From Dipylidium caninum (taxonomy: Eukaryota; Platyhelminthes; Cestoda; Cyclophyllidea; Dipylidiidae), in contig QEYB01000654.1 of assembly GCA_017562135.1 (NCBI GenBank), positions 1-64,000 of the forward strand: a stretch of DNA of 64,000 bases, read 5' to 3'. The notes under the pieces are model-generated. The model was not told where the DNA came from and searched no databases. It saw nothing but the letters and a program-made list of their open reading frames with translations. The position numbers and the translations under genes are program-made. Below, piece by piece: positions 25,174 through 36,777 of the stretch (position 1 is the first letter of the stretch; the number at the start of each line of letters is the position of its first letter).

Positions 25174-25834
25174 GGGCGACGCCCCTTTCGCCGTTTTTTC
25201 AGACTCTTTCCGTGTACAATGGCCTTGAAAGAAGGCGTTAATCTCGACTTTAACCTGTAATTTGCTCCACAGAGTCAAAAAAAAACACGTCGGTCATCGG
25301 CTTTTGCCTTTCACCTGGAATCAACGAGGTAGACATAGGCGAAGGGAGTACAATGCTGGCCGGTTCCTTCCAGTGCACCTCTCACGGACCGCCACCTCCC
25401 CCCGGGCCGCCGTATGCTCAACTTCCACTGAACAAAGGTTCAGATTAGAAATTAGTAAATTATTAGACTCAATCTGTATTACGTCACTTGAATGTGGTGG
25501 GGAAAAGCTTTTCATGGACAAAGTTTTAAGTTTACTCAACCGAAATACACGAACGACTCTTAACTAATGATTTCGAGTTAATAACAGAACCCGTCTCACA
25601 AGAGGCCTGCACACACGCAAAAGGAAAGAACATTTTCATGCACCTGGAATGTGACAAAGCCACCATTTTTTGGTGAGAGTAGCCTGCAGGGCCATACAAC
25701 TCAGCACTCGAAGACGCAGGAAACCAGGGCAACATAAGGGCGAGTGAAAAATGACCGAAAATGAGTAGGGGAGGAGAAGCAACTTTGTATTCGGCACCGG
25801 GTAGTAGACAGATGAGATTGGTAACATTGAGAGG

Positions 25835-28680
25835 TTAACTGGACACACCGCCGGCACCGTCAAACATCACGGGCTCGTTGTTCACCCAAACTGTGGACAA
25901 GACAAAAACCGCAGCAGCTGGTAATCCAAAATAAGTAAGATGCCTGGCGCAAAGCCTTTTAGTATTGGAGTCCTCTTCAGGCGATGTAAACGATATGGCA
26001 AAGGTAGGAGGCCTACGCCTTGAGCCAAAATAAGCTATCGCAAGAGCGGGTGGGAATAGAAACATCTGTCCAAACTGGATTCACTTGTAAATAAGATACG
26101 CGCTACTCATAAATTTAAGTAGGAATTATCGTTAGGGTCTCATTTATTACCCAGTCGAGTTTCAGCGCAAATGGGGGAAGCGAGAACACGCTTGTGGGCA
26201 GGAGGGAAAGCCGCACTTAGTAGACTGCAAAAATTATGGAACAAAAAATTCAAAGGAGAAAAATCGTAAGGCCTCATAAGAACAAAAGTCTCGCTCACAT
26301 CCGTTTTAACACCGCAAACCAAGCAACTCTCTCGTTGAGAAAAATGAAGTATCTACGAGTTTAGTCCGGGCACAACCTAGTCTACAACCACTGCACAGCC
26401 CCTCCATCTCTCCTACTCATCCGACTTGCTGCGGATGAATACCAACTCGGTAGACTGCACTACAACAGGAATAGCAAAAGGGAAGCACTACTGGCTTTCA
26501 GACGCGTATTGGCAGCAACCTTGAGACAGCCAATCATAAAATAAGAAACAAACTAGGAAAGCCTTGGACGGATAATCACCCAATTATGTAGCTGCGTACG
26601 TGATTCATAGCATAGCGTGCATGGCTGGGAGGAGGCTGATTTCGCCCTCCGGAACTAGTCTACGGCAGGGAGAGCAGAGGAATTTCATTACCGGAGAGGA
26701 GTCTGAAAATACTTGCATCAAAATAGGGCGATAATAAATTGATCCACTTTTGGGTTCAAACTAAATTTACGCAAGCATGTACATCTGAATCGTTAAAACA
26801 AAAATGGGAAATGACAGGAGAAAAGGGTAGAGATCGGAATGAGTTGACATCTAACGTGGCGGAGGGGAATAAAAGCTGATTGAAAAGTACACGCGAAGGG
26901 ACAAAGCATCCCACCTTCGAAGCCCTTCGAGAGGAGAAGGCAGCTTCAATTACCGTGGACGTCTCAAGGTATATGAGCGGTCTAATGACACGTCACGACA
27001 ACGAGAATGACCTACAGTCATAAAAAGGGTTTAATTAATAAATATTATTTTAACAAAAGAAAAAAAAAAATTATAAACTCACCCAAATTTCGGCCTGGGA
27101 ACCCTAACCCAAAAGCAATAACTGGAATTTCATCACGAACGTGAATGTATTTTACTAAAAATGGAACCGTAAATATGAAAAACCCTCCATTAACAAAGTA
27201 AACTGTAGGGTTAAGAAAACGCACATTTGCTAAGTGGTTCTACCAAACTTGTCGGCATGAACCGGCCAGGGTCGATATCCGTAAAGCTGTCAACACGCGT
27301 GGTTTGCCGCTTTCGCTAAAAAAAATAAGATTAAAAGTAGACAAAGGGAAAAGGACACCTAAGCCGACAACAGAACATACCCAACTCTCACGCTCCCTTC
27401 GCTCAATTCGTAATTTTAGTTCCTCCTCAGCGATACGCTGATCGAACAGTCTTTCACGTTTTATTTCTTCAGCTTCCAGACGGCATGACGAAGCACATAA
27501 GCCTCGTTTGAGGTGTCTTCATGGTCATCAGGATCCACGTCTCGTGAGGAACGTGATCTTTTCGGGAGCTGAACGCGAACTGACTGGGAATTACGTGATC
27601 GCAGAATCCGGGTTGTACCCGCTTCCTCACTGTACTGATCAGCAATTATACATTTGACTCGCCAGGAGGGGACTACCACGATCAGAAATAGGTTTAAACC
27701 AAACCAAAAGAGGGTATGCAAGAGAGCGAAAACAACTTACCTTCGATCTGCTCTTGCGGCCAATTTTCTTTGACGATGAGGGATCGTGTATCAAAGTGGG
27801 ATGGTGGATATTTAAAGGACGATAAGAGGTAGGGAGAAGTCAATTTAGTGGAGTTAACTTTGATTCAGGGGAGATGTTAGCCTGGACGAAGCACGCTGAT
27901 TCCAGGAATGATAAGCAACCCTAGGCCTCAGGACACGGGATTCGGTGTTTACGACGTTGATTAACGGCTCCATGCTGAACGGGACCAGTGGCAATTGTTT
28001 CGACACGTACAGCTTGACGCTTTAGAGGTGGGGTATTTTCCTGCGACGCTGAGATGCCCATTATAATGGCGTTCGGCGAGACTCGGCGGGAGCTGTCATG
28101 CAACCGTTGTTTATCTGCCTCAGATTGGACTAAGGGCTATGGTGTATAGAGGTAGGCTTGTGAAAGAGGGGTGAGGGACTGCAAGTACGTTTCACAAATA
28201 CCAGGTAGACGTTCTGCAGCGCGCGTAAGACATGATAAAGGGATGGACCCTATTGGAAAAATAACGTAAGTCAGAACACATCTGAAAAATTTATAATACA
28301 GGAAGTTATGACCTACCCGCCGACTCCCTGTCCACATTACATTCGATGACGAAGCTCCGAAGGACCGGCCTGGGCATCGAAGATCTGGGGAGGATGCCGA
28401 CTATTTTTTGGGCCAACATTTCGGTATGTATTTGCTGAAAGCGAAAAATATTGGAATGGACATTTAGGTAGACACATCGAAGACACGCGATAAATCCCAA
28501 ACCCTTTTTTTCCGTGAAATAAGTTTTGGATGAACGTAAGGAGTGTACGTGCATTCGAGCGATAACTGTTGCATAGTTCAAATTCTAACCCACGCGAACG
28601 CGCCCGCAGACCCGTAAGCCTCCGACAGAAGGCAAGGATGGGAAAATGGGCGCAAGGACTTGGGTCCGCAAGTGATGCAT
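25835..28680 (-). CDS. PEHE-domain protein, MSL1-like chromatin scaffold
   Basis: C-terminal half matches the PEHE domain of MSL1, the scaffold that binds the MOF acetyltransferase and MSL3 for histone H4K16 acetylation; KANSL1 is the related alternative. Exons in transcript order: 28,680-28,612 (start, tentative), 28,434-28,317, 28,249-28,202, 28,129-27,953, 27,857-27,741, 27,672-27,381, 27,315-27,249, 27,154-27,083 and 25,890-25,835 (tentative last). Phases agree throughout if one base is added near 27,483. The model is then 338 residues. Landmarks: VPSWRVK, an acidic link, NEAYVLRHA, RLEAEEIKRERLFDQRI, VDSFTDIDPGRF and IPVIAFG. The last motif favours MSL1 over KANSL1. I see no N-terminal coiled coil, so 5' exons may be missing. 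It converges with the sulfotransferase. Confidence 0.72.
27482..27483 (-). other. one-base frame break in the PEHE exon
   Basis: On the minus strand the frame ending in NEAYVLRHA must shift by one base to continue as RLEAEEIK. One extra C in a CC run restores both the motif and the phase of the next splice junction. Confidence 0.7.
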
Positions 28681-29511
28681 TCAAACAAGTCCGTTAAACT
28701 ATAAAAATGCTTATAGTCACTACGCTTAACCATTTAATCCGCCAAAATTTAATTTTTTATAGCACAATTCGAATTTAAAAATATGTATAGTTTGTATGAG
28801 TGAGACTAGCAGTCGGGTGGCGAAGTTAGCTCCAACACTCGTGTCTCCTAACCTTATTTGCCGAAACCTTAGCAGAACATACGCAAACACCGTTTGTGCT
28901 TCATTTTGGGGTGTGTGTGTGGCCACAAGTAACTGTAGTACCTTCGCAACTCAAACCCCACACTGTTTCTCTCCTCCACTTGGCAAGGGTTGTCGTATTT
29001 TAGGGCCCTGTCAAAACGCGTTTTAACGCTTTAACCTCAGCCTCTCCTCTGAGCTTACACGTAGTCCCACCTAAGCCTTTAGTTTCTTCCACCCCCTCAA
29101 TCTTCATTTGTTTTACGAAAGGGAAGGCTACCTTTGAACGGTTCACTGAATGTTGCAGGCCTCTCGTTGATATCCATTGTAGAATCGCGAGTTGAACATA
29201 ACCTACTCTACCAATTTTCTGAATAATTCGTTCTATTCTTTGTTAAAATTCATCACAAGCGGCTTTTTTTCGGATTTCGCTACATAATTCCTCTCGACGC
29301 AATCTCTTAAACCAAGGTTGATAATGATGTGCTCGGGCCCAGAAACCTATCTTCGATAAGGGCTAATCCTGCAAAATTATCTGGCTGCAACAGCGTATTT
29401 TCCATCTTCGACGAAGTGGAGTTGTCCAAGTCATACGGCTCATGGCTACGGAGAACTCCACAAAACCCAAAAAGCTACGAGGGGAAATTGTTCTTCCTCC
29501 TAATTGCCACC

Positions 29512-29858
29512 ATGGTGCCTAAGCCGAGCAAATTAGGTGGCGGTAAAGTGGTGGAGCCCTTCACTGAAAACAAACTAGAAGGTCGCCTAATTTGCGCCAT
29601 CACGACAGTATATTTTGACTGCCTGGTTGACTGATTTGACAATGATCGCATCCCACTTCCTGTTTACCTTATCATACTGGCAACCAGGTCATGGCTGCTA
29701 GGCCCGAAGTGGCCTTTGCCTCCACCTCCACCTCCTCCTCCTCCTTCTGCTTTTCCAAGCACAAAAGCGCCCAACGACAAAGAAGAGAAGACGCGAAGGC
29801 GTCATCGTCGCGGACCCAAGTTCATGGAGGTGACACATTTCCCGAGGATTCTGGCTAG
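29512..29858 (+). CDS. hypothetical two-exon small protein
   Basis: I do not recognise this. An ATG in a perfect Kozak context (GCCACCATGG) opens 32 codons (29,512-29,607). A GT donor follows, and the CAG acceptor at 29,687 continues the same phase for 57 codons to a TAG at 29,858. The product would be 88 residues: a basic N-terminal part (PKPSKLGGGK), then a Ser/Thr-rich stretch and a polar Arg/Gln/Ser tail. The frame is open upstream of the ATG to 29,329, so the real start could be earlier and the gene larger. It lies just upstream of the transporter on the same strand. It may be spurious. Confidence 0.3.
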
Positions 29859-30180
29859 AAGCACAACGCTCAAACGGAGTGTCGGGAAGATGGTATGGGG
29901 AGGATTAACTCGCCAGTAGCAGGAACCAACTGCCTCGACGCAAACAGCGACTTGCACCCTCCTTCACCTCGTGTCTGAAACGCATAGGTGGGATCGACTG
30001 AAACGTTGAATTCAGACAACACTGCGTGTGTCTACATGATCAAGATGCCTCCTTTACGAAACGGATATTTTTTGTCTAAGTGTTTATGACCGCGCTAGTT
30101 CGTTAATCACACACAGAATAGCGCAGATGCACACATGCACACACGCACACATATATACACAAATAGGGGATTGACGCTAG

Positions 30181-30188
30181 TATAAAAG
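30181..30188 (+). promoter_or_regulatory. TATA box of the MFS transporter gene
   Basis: TATAAAAG lies 57 bases upstream of the transporter ATG at 30,245, on the same strand. Transcription would be expected to begin near 30,210, giving a leader of about 35 bases. An ACAC-rich stretch precedes it (30,129-30,160). Confidence 0.55.
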
Positions 30189-30244
30189 CTCTGGTGACAG
30201 AAGCACCATACCAACGCGGATCCGCCGTCCCGCCACCACCCGCC

Positions 30245-32885
30245 ATGCACCAACGCTGCGCTTGGGAGGCGTTACAGGGCTACGTCGCTGTCTTCATGGC
30301 CTGCTGCGTGCTCGCGCCCCTCGGCCACGTCGCCACGCTAGGTGAGTGAGCTTGCACTTCCTTGGCTAACTCCTTCCCCCTGCTAGCCAACATGATGCCT
30401 ACCTGACCTCCTACATGCACAAGTACACCGACACCGGCGTGGACTACAGTGTGGCCATCTGGCTCTCCTGTTGTGTCCACGCCGTCCAGGGCATCGCCAC
30501 ACCCCTCACCTCCCTCCTCCTCCCCCGTGTCGGCAGCAGACCTCTCCTCCTCTTCGCCTGGTTCACTCACATGTGAGTCACCCATCCAACACCCTCTCAT
30601 CGATTTTCGACCGCGTTCTTCCACCCCTTATCGATTTGTCCAGCGCACTCTCGCCCGGGAGCGTGCGTGGGGGAGTGAAGGGGGCGACAGAGGGGAGCCA
30701 GAATTCGGGTAGTTGCCCAACTCAACAAAAAGGCATGAGTCACGCTTAAGTGAGCACCCCTCCGTGCTGATTGGTCCAGTTTTGTTGTCACCGGCCGTCT
30801 GCGCCAGTTACAAGGCGCGGGCAGGAGGCTTGGCGACTTCACTTTGGCCGTCCTGACCCGCCTGAGCCTTGGCACCTCGCGTACGGGTGGACAATGGGGT
30901 GGCCGAGAGAGAGACCATCTTGCCTTAACTCCTACAACAGGGACGTAAACGAAGGCAAACGCTTAAGGTGCAGAATTACTTAGTACATTCTCTAACGACA
31001 AACTCATTGCTCTGTAAATCAGGCACTTGTCACACACAAAGTAACTAAATAGCGATGTGAGATTGAAATTGAGGCAGCACAAACTTCGGGCGGTGTTTAC
31101 CCAGGCGCAGTTGCGAGTGCTCAAGTAACAGAACCCGCGGGAAGCCGGTACACCGCCTGTGAGACACACGCTCGGAGGCGAAGTTATCCGTGGGCGTGGA
31201 ACTGGAGGCGGTGCCAGTGACCACGCAACCGCCGGGGATGCACGTCGGCGAAGGAGGACGGGACGTGGAGCCGCGTGGTGCCAACCCGCCGGATGGGGCG
31301 CCTCGGTACTGCCGTGGCCGGGCTAGAAAGCGTCCACTGGTCACAGTCCATCTGCCCACCCTTCTTCCCTCGATTCTCCGCCTCCACTCGGGTCGGGAAC
31401 AATGGAAAAGGCGCTCTTTAGTCTCTCATGAGCCTTTGCTGGAGGCGGAGACGGAGGAAACGCTCTAACGCTCTTCTCTTCCCTCCAGCCTGGGCATCCT
31501 ACTGACCGGGTGGACCATCAAAGTGGGTTTCGGGGCAGTGCTCTTCTCCTACGCCACATGGTGGGCTGGGGAATTGGCGGCTCCTACGGCCTCGTCATCG
31601 CAAATGCCGCCTCGGTGAGTTTAACCACCTCGTCCGCCCATTCACCGCCCCTTCACTGGTCAAGCTCTTGTCAGTCAAGCATGACACACACACACACACG
31701 TCGCTCTGTCCACCGGGCGCTCGTCCTCCCCTCCATTCTGGCATGTGGCCGCCTTCCGGGTCATTCATCCCTCATTCGTGTTTTTACCGCCCATCCGTGT
31801 GCCCTTCGGTGTATACTCAACACCCGCCATCGGACTGTCCATTTCAGTGGTTCCCCAAACACCGCGGCCTCATTGTCGGCATCTGCGCGTGCGGTTTCGG
31901 AGTGGGCGCCATCCTTCTCACGCCAATTCAGACCCTCATCATCAATCCAAACAACCTGGCTGTCAACAACGTCACCCAGTAAGTCTCTCCGCCCTATCAC
32001 TGTGTCGTATGTCCCGGCGAGATTCCACTGGCAGGGGGTTGGCGCACCGACCGCCACTTCGGCCAGTCGAGGCGTGCGGCCTGCAGTCCACCGTCCATTC
32101 CAACGAGCTCGTCTCCGGCCCCGGGCGCTAAGACAAAAAAACACGGTGTGGAGGAAACCCTCGTGCCTCGTGTGTCTCCCAAACACTCTGTTAACTGTAA
32201 ATATGGACGAACATCACTGTTGCGTCAAAAGTTGGAGAAGGCAATGGCGGCACGCCCCTCAGCATCGGTCATTTCTCCAAAAAGTGGCGGTGGCAAAGGA
32301 TACCCTTCACCTCCTCGCCTTAATTTCCCCTATTTTTTTTTTTCTCAACAGAATGTTTGACGACGAGACGATGTTGGGACGCGTCCCCAAGTGCCTCTAC
32401 ATCATTGGTGGAGGAATGGCGGTCATCCAGCTTATCGGCTGTATTTTTTGCCTATCCCAAACCCGAAGACAAGGTTCGTCCTCGCTCAATATGCTCTTTT
32501 TGCTACACAACACCTTCCCTGTTCACCCCTACCCCGCCCCCCCCGCCTTCCCTGCTGCGCCGCCCCGTCCCTTTTGTTTGCGGAGAGAAAACAAGAGGAT
32601 TAATAAGTAGTATTCAGTAGTATCGACCCCGCCTCGCCATAGGGCCGCCATAGCCCACTGGAGTGACGTGGGGTGGGGGGGGGGGGGAGATGTCATGTCA
32701 GGAGAACCATTGGACGGTTCTACACCACACAGCGGAGGGGAGAGCGCGAAAGACGAGGGTGATGGAGGAGCCGCCGGTGCTACTCCCCAGGCCCCGCTGC
32801 CAGAGCAGGACGACCGCTTTTCACACAGACACTCACACACACAGGCACACTCTCTGTCCCCATGACGCCTCCCCTGCCCCAAAAG

Positions 32886-32924
<39 letters not shown>

Positions 32925-34841
32925 GCAACCTGGTGAAGAGGTCCACGCTGCGCTGATGTTCTTCGCTCCTTTACAACAGCCCGCGGTCAATGGGCGAAAT
33001 CGAGGTGGCAGCGCCGGAAAAGGCAGTTTTGGAGGAAGACTTTGTAAGAACCGATCTGCCCCTGTCGAAGACGATACCCAGGGTCGACTTATACCTCTTC
33101 TGGATGATCATGTGTTTGTCCATTATACCGCTGACTCTAATCACCGGCAACATCAAGGTGAGCAGGCTGGAACAACCGTCTCTTCCCCTTCCGGCCCCCC
33201 TCCTCCCCATTTAAGTAGTATAGACAAATGAGCAGAGATGCCTTGCAACGACCAGGCACATTGCGCCTTGTGGTTGTGCTGCGGGTGGAAGCGATCCGGA
33301 AATCCGGTTTCAGACGACAGGAGAATCCCTTGTCTGCCAAATAGTTTTGACCAGTCGAACGTTAATTGTTTTTTTTTTGTCTGCCAAAAGCCTTCCTCAC
33401 CACCGAACCCACTGAGACCTGACGTCAAGTGCCGCTCCATAAATTTCTGCACCATGACCATAATGACGGCGACACTGGTGGGTGACATACTTTCAACTGT
33501 CGCCAATCATTGCCATGCCACTAGTTACACCATAATACTACTGAAATGGCTCATGGCATGCGTTAGTAGTAGGATATCACCTCTGGGAAAAGTGGAACTT
33601 ATGACCGCCTCTGCTCTCTCCGCTCTCCACTAGGTCGTTGGTCAAAAAGTCCATCCCCGATGACAAGTATTTGAGTCTTGTGAATACCTTTGGAGCCTTC
33701 TTCAACACCGCGGCCAGGATCGCCTGGGGCCCGGTATGCGACCATTTATCCTACAAGGTTAGCCATCTCCTCTTCCACTTCGCTACTCCCAACACCTCGA
33801 GGTGATAGTGGTGGCGTTGCAAGCACGACGCGCTTTCCAGTAGGGCCGATCGCTGGGGCACTTGTGCTCTGGTTTCGCTAACCGCACCTCGCCTACTATT
33901 TCGGCATTTAAGTAGCATATCCTGCTAATAATTTCACGTGCCAAAGGAGCTTGACAATATTCATCTGCCAGGGCTGTGAAACCCCTTTCGTGCCGCATGG
34001 GATGAAGAAGACAGCTCCTATTGCCTTCCCATTTGCCACTTCAGGTGCCACTGGCTTGTTTGAATTTCTTCTACGGCGCCGTTCTCATCACCCTGCCCTT
34101 CATTCCGCCAATCCCCCTGGCCGGAAGGTACCTCTACGTCCTCTGGGTCGCCTTCGTCTACCTCTGTGTGGCCGGCAACTTTCGTCGCCCTGCCGTATGG
34201 TGTTTCACACGCCTTCGGGCACAAGCACTTCGTGGACAACTACGGCATCGTGTTCAGCGCATTCGTAAGTATTTGGAGCCGCTTAACTAATCGTCTGAGG
34301 GACTGTCATCCCGGCCGGGATGTGGCCGCAAGAGACGGGGACTGGGGAGGGGAGGGTGCCTTAGAAGTTTCCCTCGATAATGTTAAGCGTCGTTTGCGTT
34401 TAGACCCCCGGCAGCATCAATCGGAGCGCTGGTCGTGTACTTCGTGAAGTTGGAGCACTACTTGACGGAGATTTTCGTGGTCTGCGGAGTCGTCTGTTTT
34501 TGCAGTGAGTTGACCTCTGCCTGCTTACCCTCCCCTCCCCTCCGCCTCCTCCCCTCCTTTCTGGCCGCCCACCTCGAGCCCGACGCCCTCCTGCGAGGTT
34601 CCCCTACGCACGGGTGGGTCTCGAGGATGGCACTTGCCTCCACCCAACTTCCCACACGCCAGTCCGTGCGCCTCAGTGCGCCTCCCCCCATCCCCACCCC
34701 CACCCCATCCGAGGTAATTGCCACGATGACCTGGTGCCTTTCATTTGCCAGGCTCCCTCATCGCGCTATTTTTGACTTGACATCGAAGCCCCCAAGGCCT
34801 GCCAAGCCATCTCGTGGCGTCGACTCAAGAAGAACACCTGA
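30245..34841 (+). CDS. MFS transporter, OFA/monocarboxylate type, several frame breaks
   Basis: Twelve-helix major facilitator of the oxalate-formate antiporter/monocarboxylate group; substrate unknown. Exons: 30,245-30,345, 30,387-30,572, 31,489-31,614, 31,848-31,978, 32,352-32,473, 32,980-33,157, 33,634-33,757, 34,045-34,264, 34,404-34,504 and 34,752-34,841. Family signs are GWGIGGSYGL followed by WFPKHRGLIVG..GFGVGA, then LGRVPKCL, NTFGAFFNTAARIAWGPVCD, and GNF..LP..FG..HFVDNYGIVFSAF. The exons chain only if six one-base corrections are allowed: near 31,550, in 32,440-32,450, at the 33,634 acceptor, near 34,183, near 34,415 and near 34,777. The corrected sum is 458 residues, normal for the family. 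The last exon and stop are the least certain parts. Pseudogene or assembly error are both possible. Confidence 0.75.
32887..32922 (+). repeat. (CA)n microsatellite
   Basis: Perfect CA dinucleotide run in intron 5 of the transporter, 57 bases before the exon 6 acceptor. Confidence 0.9.
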
Positions 34842-36777
34842 GCGCTTCTCTGCGACGTCATTTGGAGCTCTTCACCGTGGCAGGTGTGAGTCCTTGCCGT
34901 CCTCGCACTCCGACCCTCCACCACCCCCCCGGCTCATCACACACACACACAACTCTCTCTCTCTCTCTCTCTCGAACCCCGCCTTTTCCCTTTTGCAGAT
35001 TCACCCAATCAAGGCAGTCTGTGTGACCTTGAAAATCCTCTGAGGCCATTTTTCAACTGCGCCATAATGTTACGGTGATTTTGTGACAATACACCTTTTT
35101 TTGGTTACATCACTCCCCAGTGGCCCTTTCGAGGCGCGCGACCAGGAGGGCACCGAGGTTGGGGGGCGGGCGAATTTTGGCCGAGACGGGATGAAGAGGG
35201 TGTTTGTCCACGCAGGAAGACTGTGACAGGCTAGTCAGCGCCTGTCGCCCGGGGAGGTGTCAGGCTCCCAGGGCAGCACACTCGACTGTAACCTGCCACA
35301 GTGAACACTTCAGCCGAGGGAATGCGATATCCGTGTGAGTTCAAACGGAAACCAGCACTAACTGCGGTGTGTGTTTTTGCGTAGGTACGGATCGAGTGGC
35401 CGGTGGGCCTTAATGCCTCCGCCAGTCGTTTCATTTCATCTCTGCTGCGAGAAGCGTGGGTGCGAGTAGTTTTCGAGCTTCCCAGCTCTCCACGACCCTG
35501 ACAAGGCGGTCGCTGCCAAATCCGGTGGGCATTGTGACCTGCCAAGGTGACCTTTCGACCTGAGGAGGGCGCTCAGGGGAACATTGAGGGAAACCGACTT
35601 TTCATAGAGAGACGTGTTGGCGCCGGAATGGACACACGCTCTATTCCAAGTAGGGAAGCCACGCCGGACGGGCGAGGCGGGGGGGGGGGGGGGGGGGGCA
35701 ACCGCCTCGGTACAGTCGAAGATCCGCTCCTCAGCTCGCCCCGCGCTCCGCTGCCCCTCGTGTGCCCATGGGATCAGCCGAACGTCTGGTGTTCTGGGGC
35801 CACTACGGCGGGACCGTCCTCCCCAGCCTCGTTCACCTCCGTCGCATGACACCGGACAGTCGGCAACACACCCCTGTGCCAAGTAGTCGACACCTCTATT
35901 TGCGTATATATTTATTACTCACTCACCAAAAATATTTCCTGACAGAAGGAAAGAAGAAGCTTTGGCGAGGCGTAGCATAGAAATATAGAGAGGGGGGCGG
36001 GGGGGGCGGTGAAGCCTGGGCTGGGCTGGGCTAGACGAAGGATGGAAGCCTTAGGGAGTGTGAGGGGGAGCCAGAGGCCGCGAATAAACGGAGAGTCGAA
36101 GGGCTAAACAAAACAAAAAAGCAAACGCTGAGAAAACGAGTCTCGAAGAGGATCCTGTGGACGGGGGAGACGGGGGAAACGTGGACGGGGCATGGAGTTG
36201 TGGGACGGGAGATGGAGAAACATAGAGCAGACGAAGACGCCATTTTTCTCTACACACTCAACAGATTGTAAGTAGGAGACTGGGGGGGGGAGGGGATAGC
36301 GGGGAGGGGGAGGGGGGTGAAAGGCGAAAGATTGACATAATTATTCTTTATAAAAATAGGGGCAGTGGAGTGGTGGGACACTTGAAGACAGAACTAGGAG
36401 GGGGGGAAGAGGGATGCGGTAGGGGGGGGGGGCGAAAGAAGGAGAAAAGGGTCGAATAAAGTCTGGTTTTGCTCGTCGGCGGCTTGAGACGGAAGGCGCC
36501 GCGGGGGTTGGTGGGGGGGGGGGGAACGGGAGAACGGAGGAACGCGGGGGGGGGGAAGAGAGGGACAAATTGGCGTGTTAACTAAAGCACGGCATTCACC
36601 GCGGAAAGTGGACGGTGCGGAGCGGTCGAAAGGGGGTCAAGGCGCGCAGGCGGCGCCCTGGACAGTCGAAGGTGGCGGCGAGCGGTGGAGAAATCGAAAG
36701 ACGCCTGAAGGCGCACTGTGCACGCTCCCGGTGCCCCGTGGACACCGGCCTCCCGCGGGGTGTCGGCTCGCCTCGCG
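34842..36777. other. convergent intergenic / 3' UTR zone
   Basis: Space between the stop codons of the transporter (+) and the tensin-like gene (-). It holds an AC/TC microsatellite (34,938-34,973), a G17 run (about 35,682) and a belt of G runs (35,992-36,555). A minus-strand AATAAA reads at 35,918-35,913, about 865 bases after the tensin stop. Plus-strand AATAAA hexamers occur near 36,084 and 36,455. No other gene seen. Confidence 0.5.
35992..36555 (+). repeat. belt of long G runs
   Basis: Many runs of 6-12 G (for example 35,992-36,009, about 36,282, 36,421, 36,514, 36,546) with CTGGG triplets at 36,016-36,030. Transcripts of the tensin-like gene would be C-rich here; plus-strand RNA could form G-quadruplexes. 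Confidence 0.75.
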
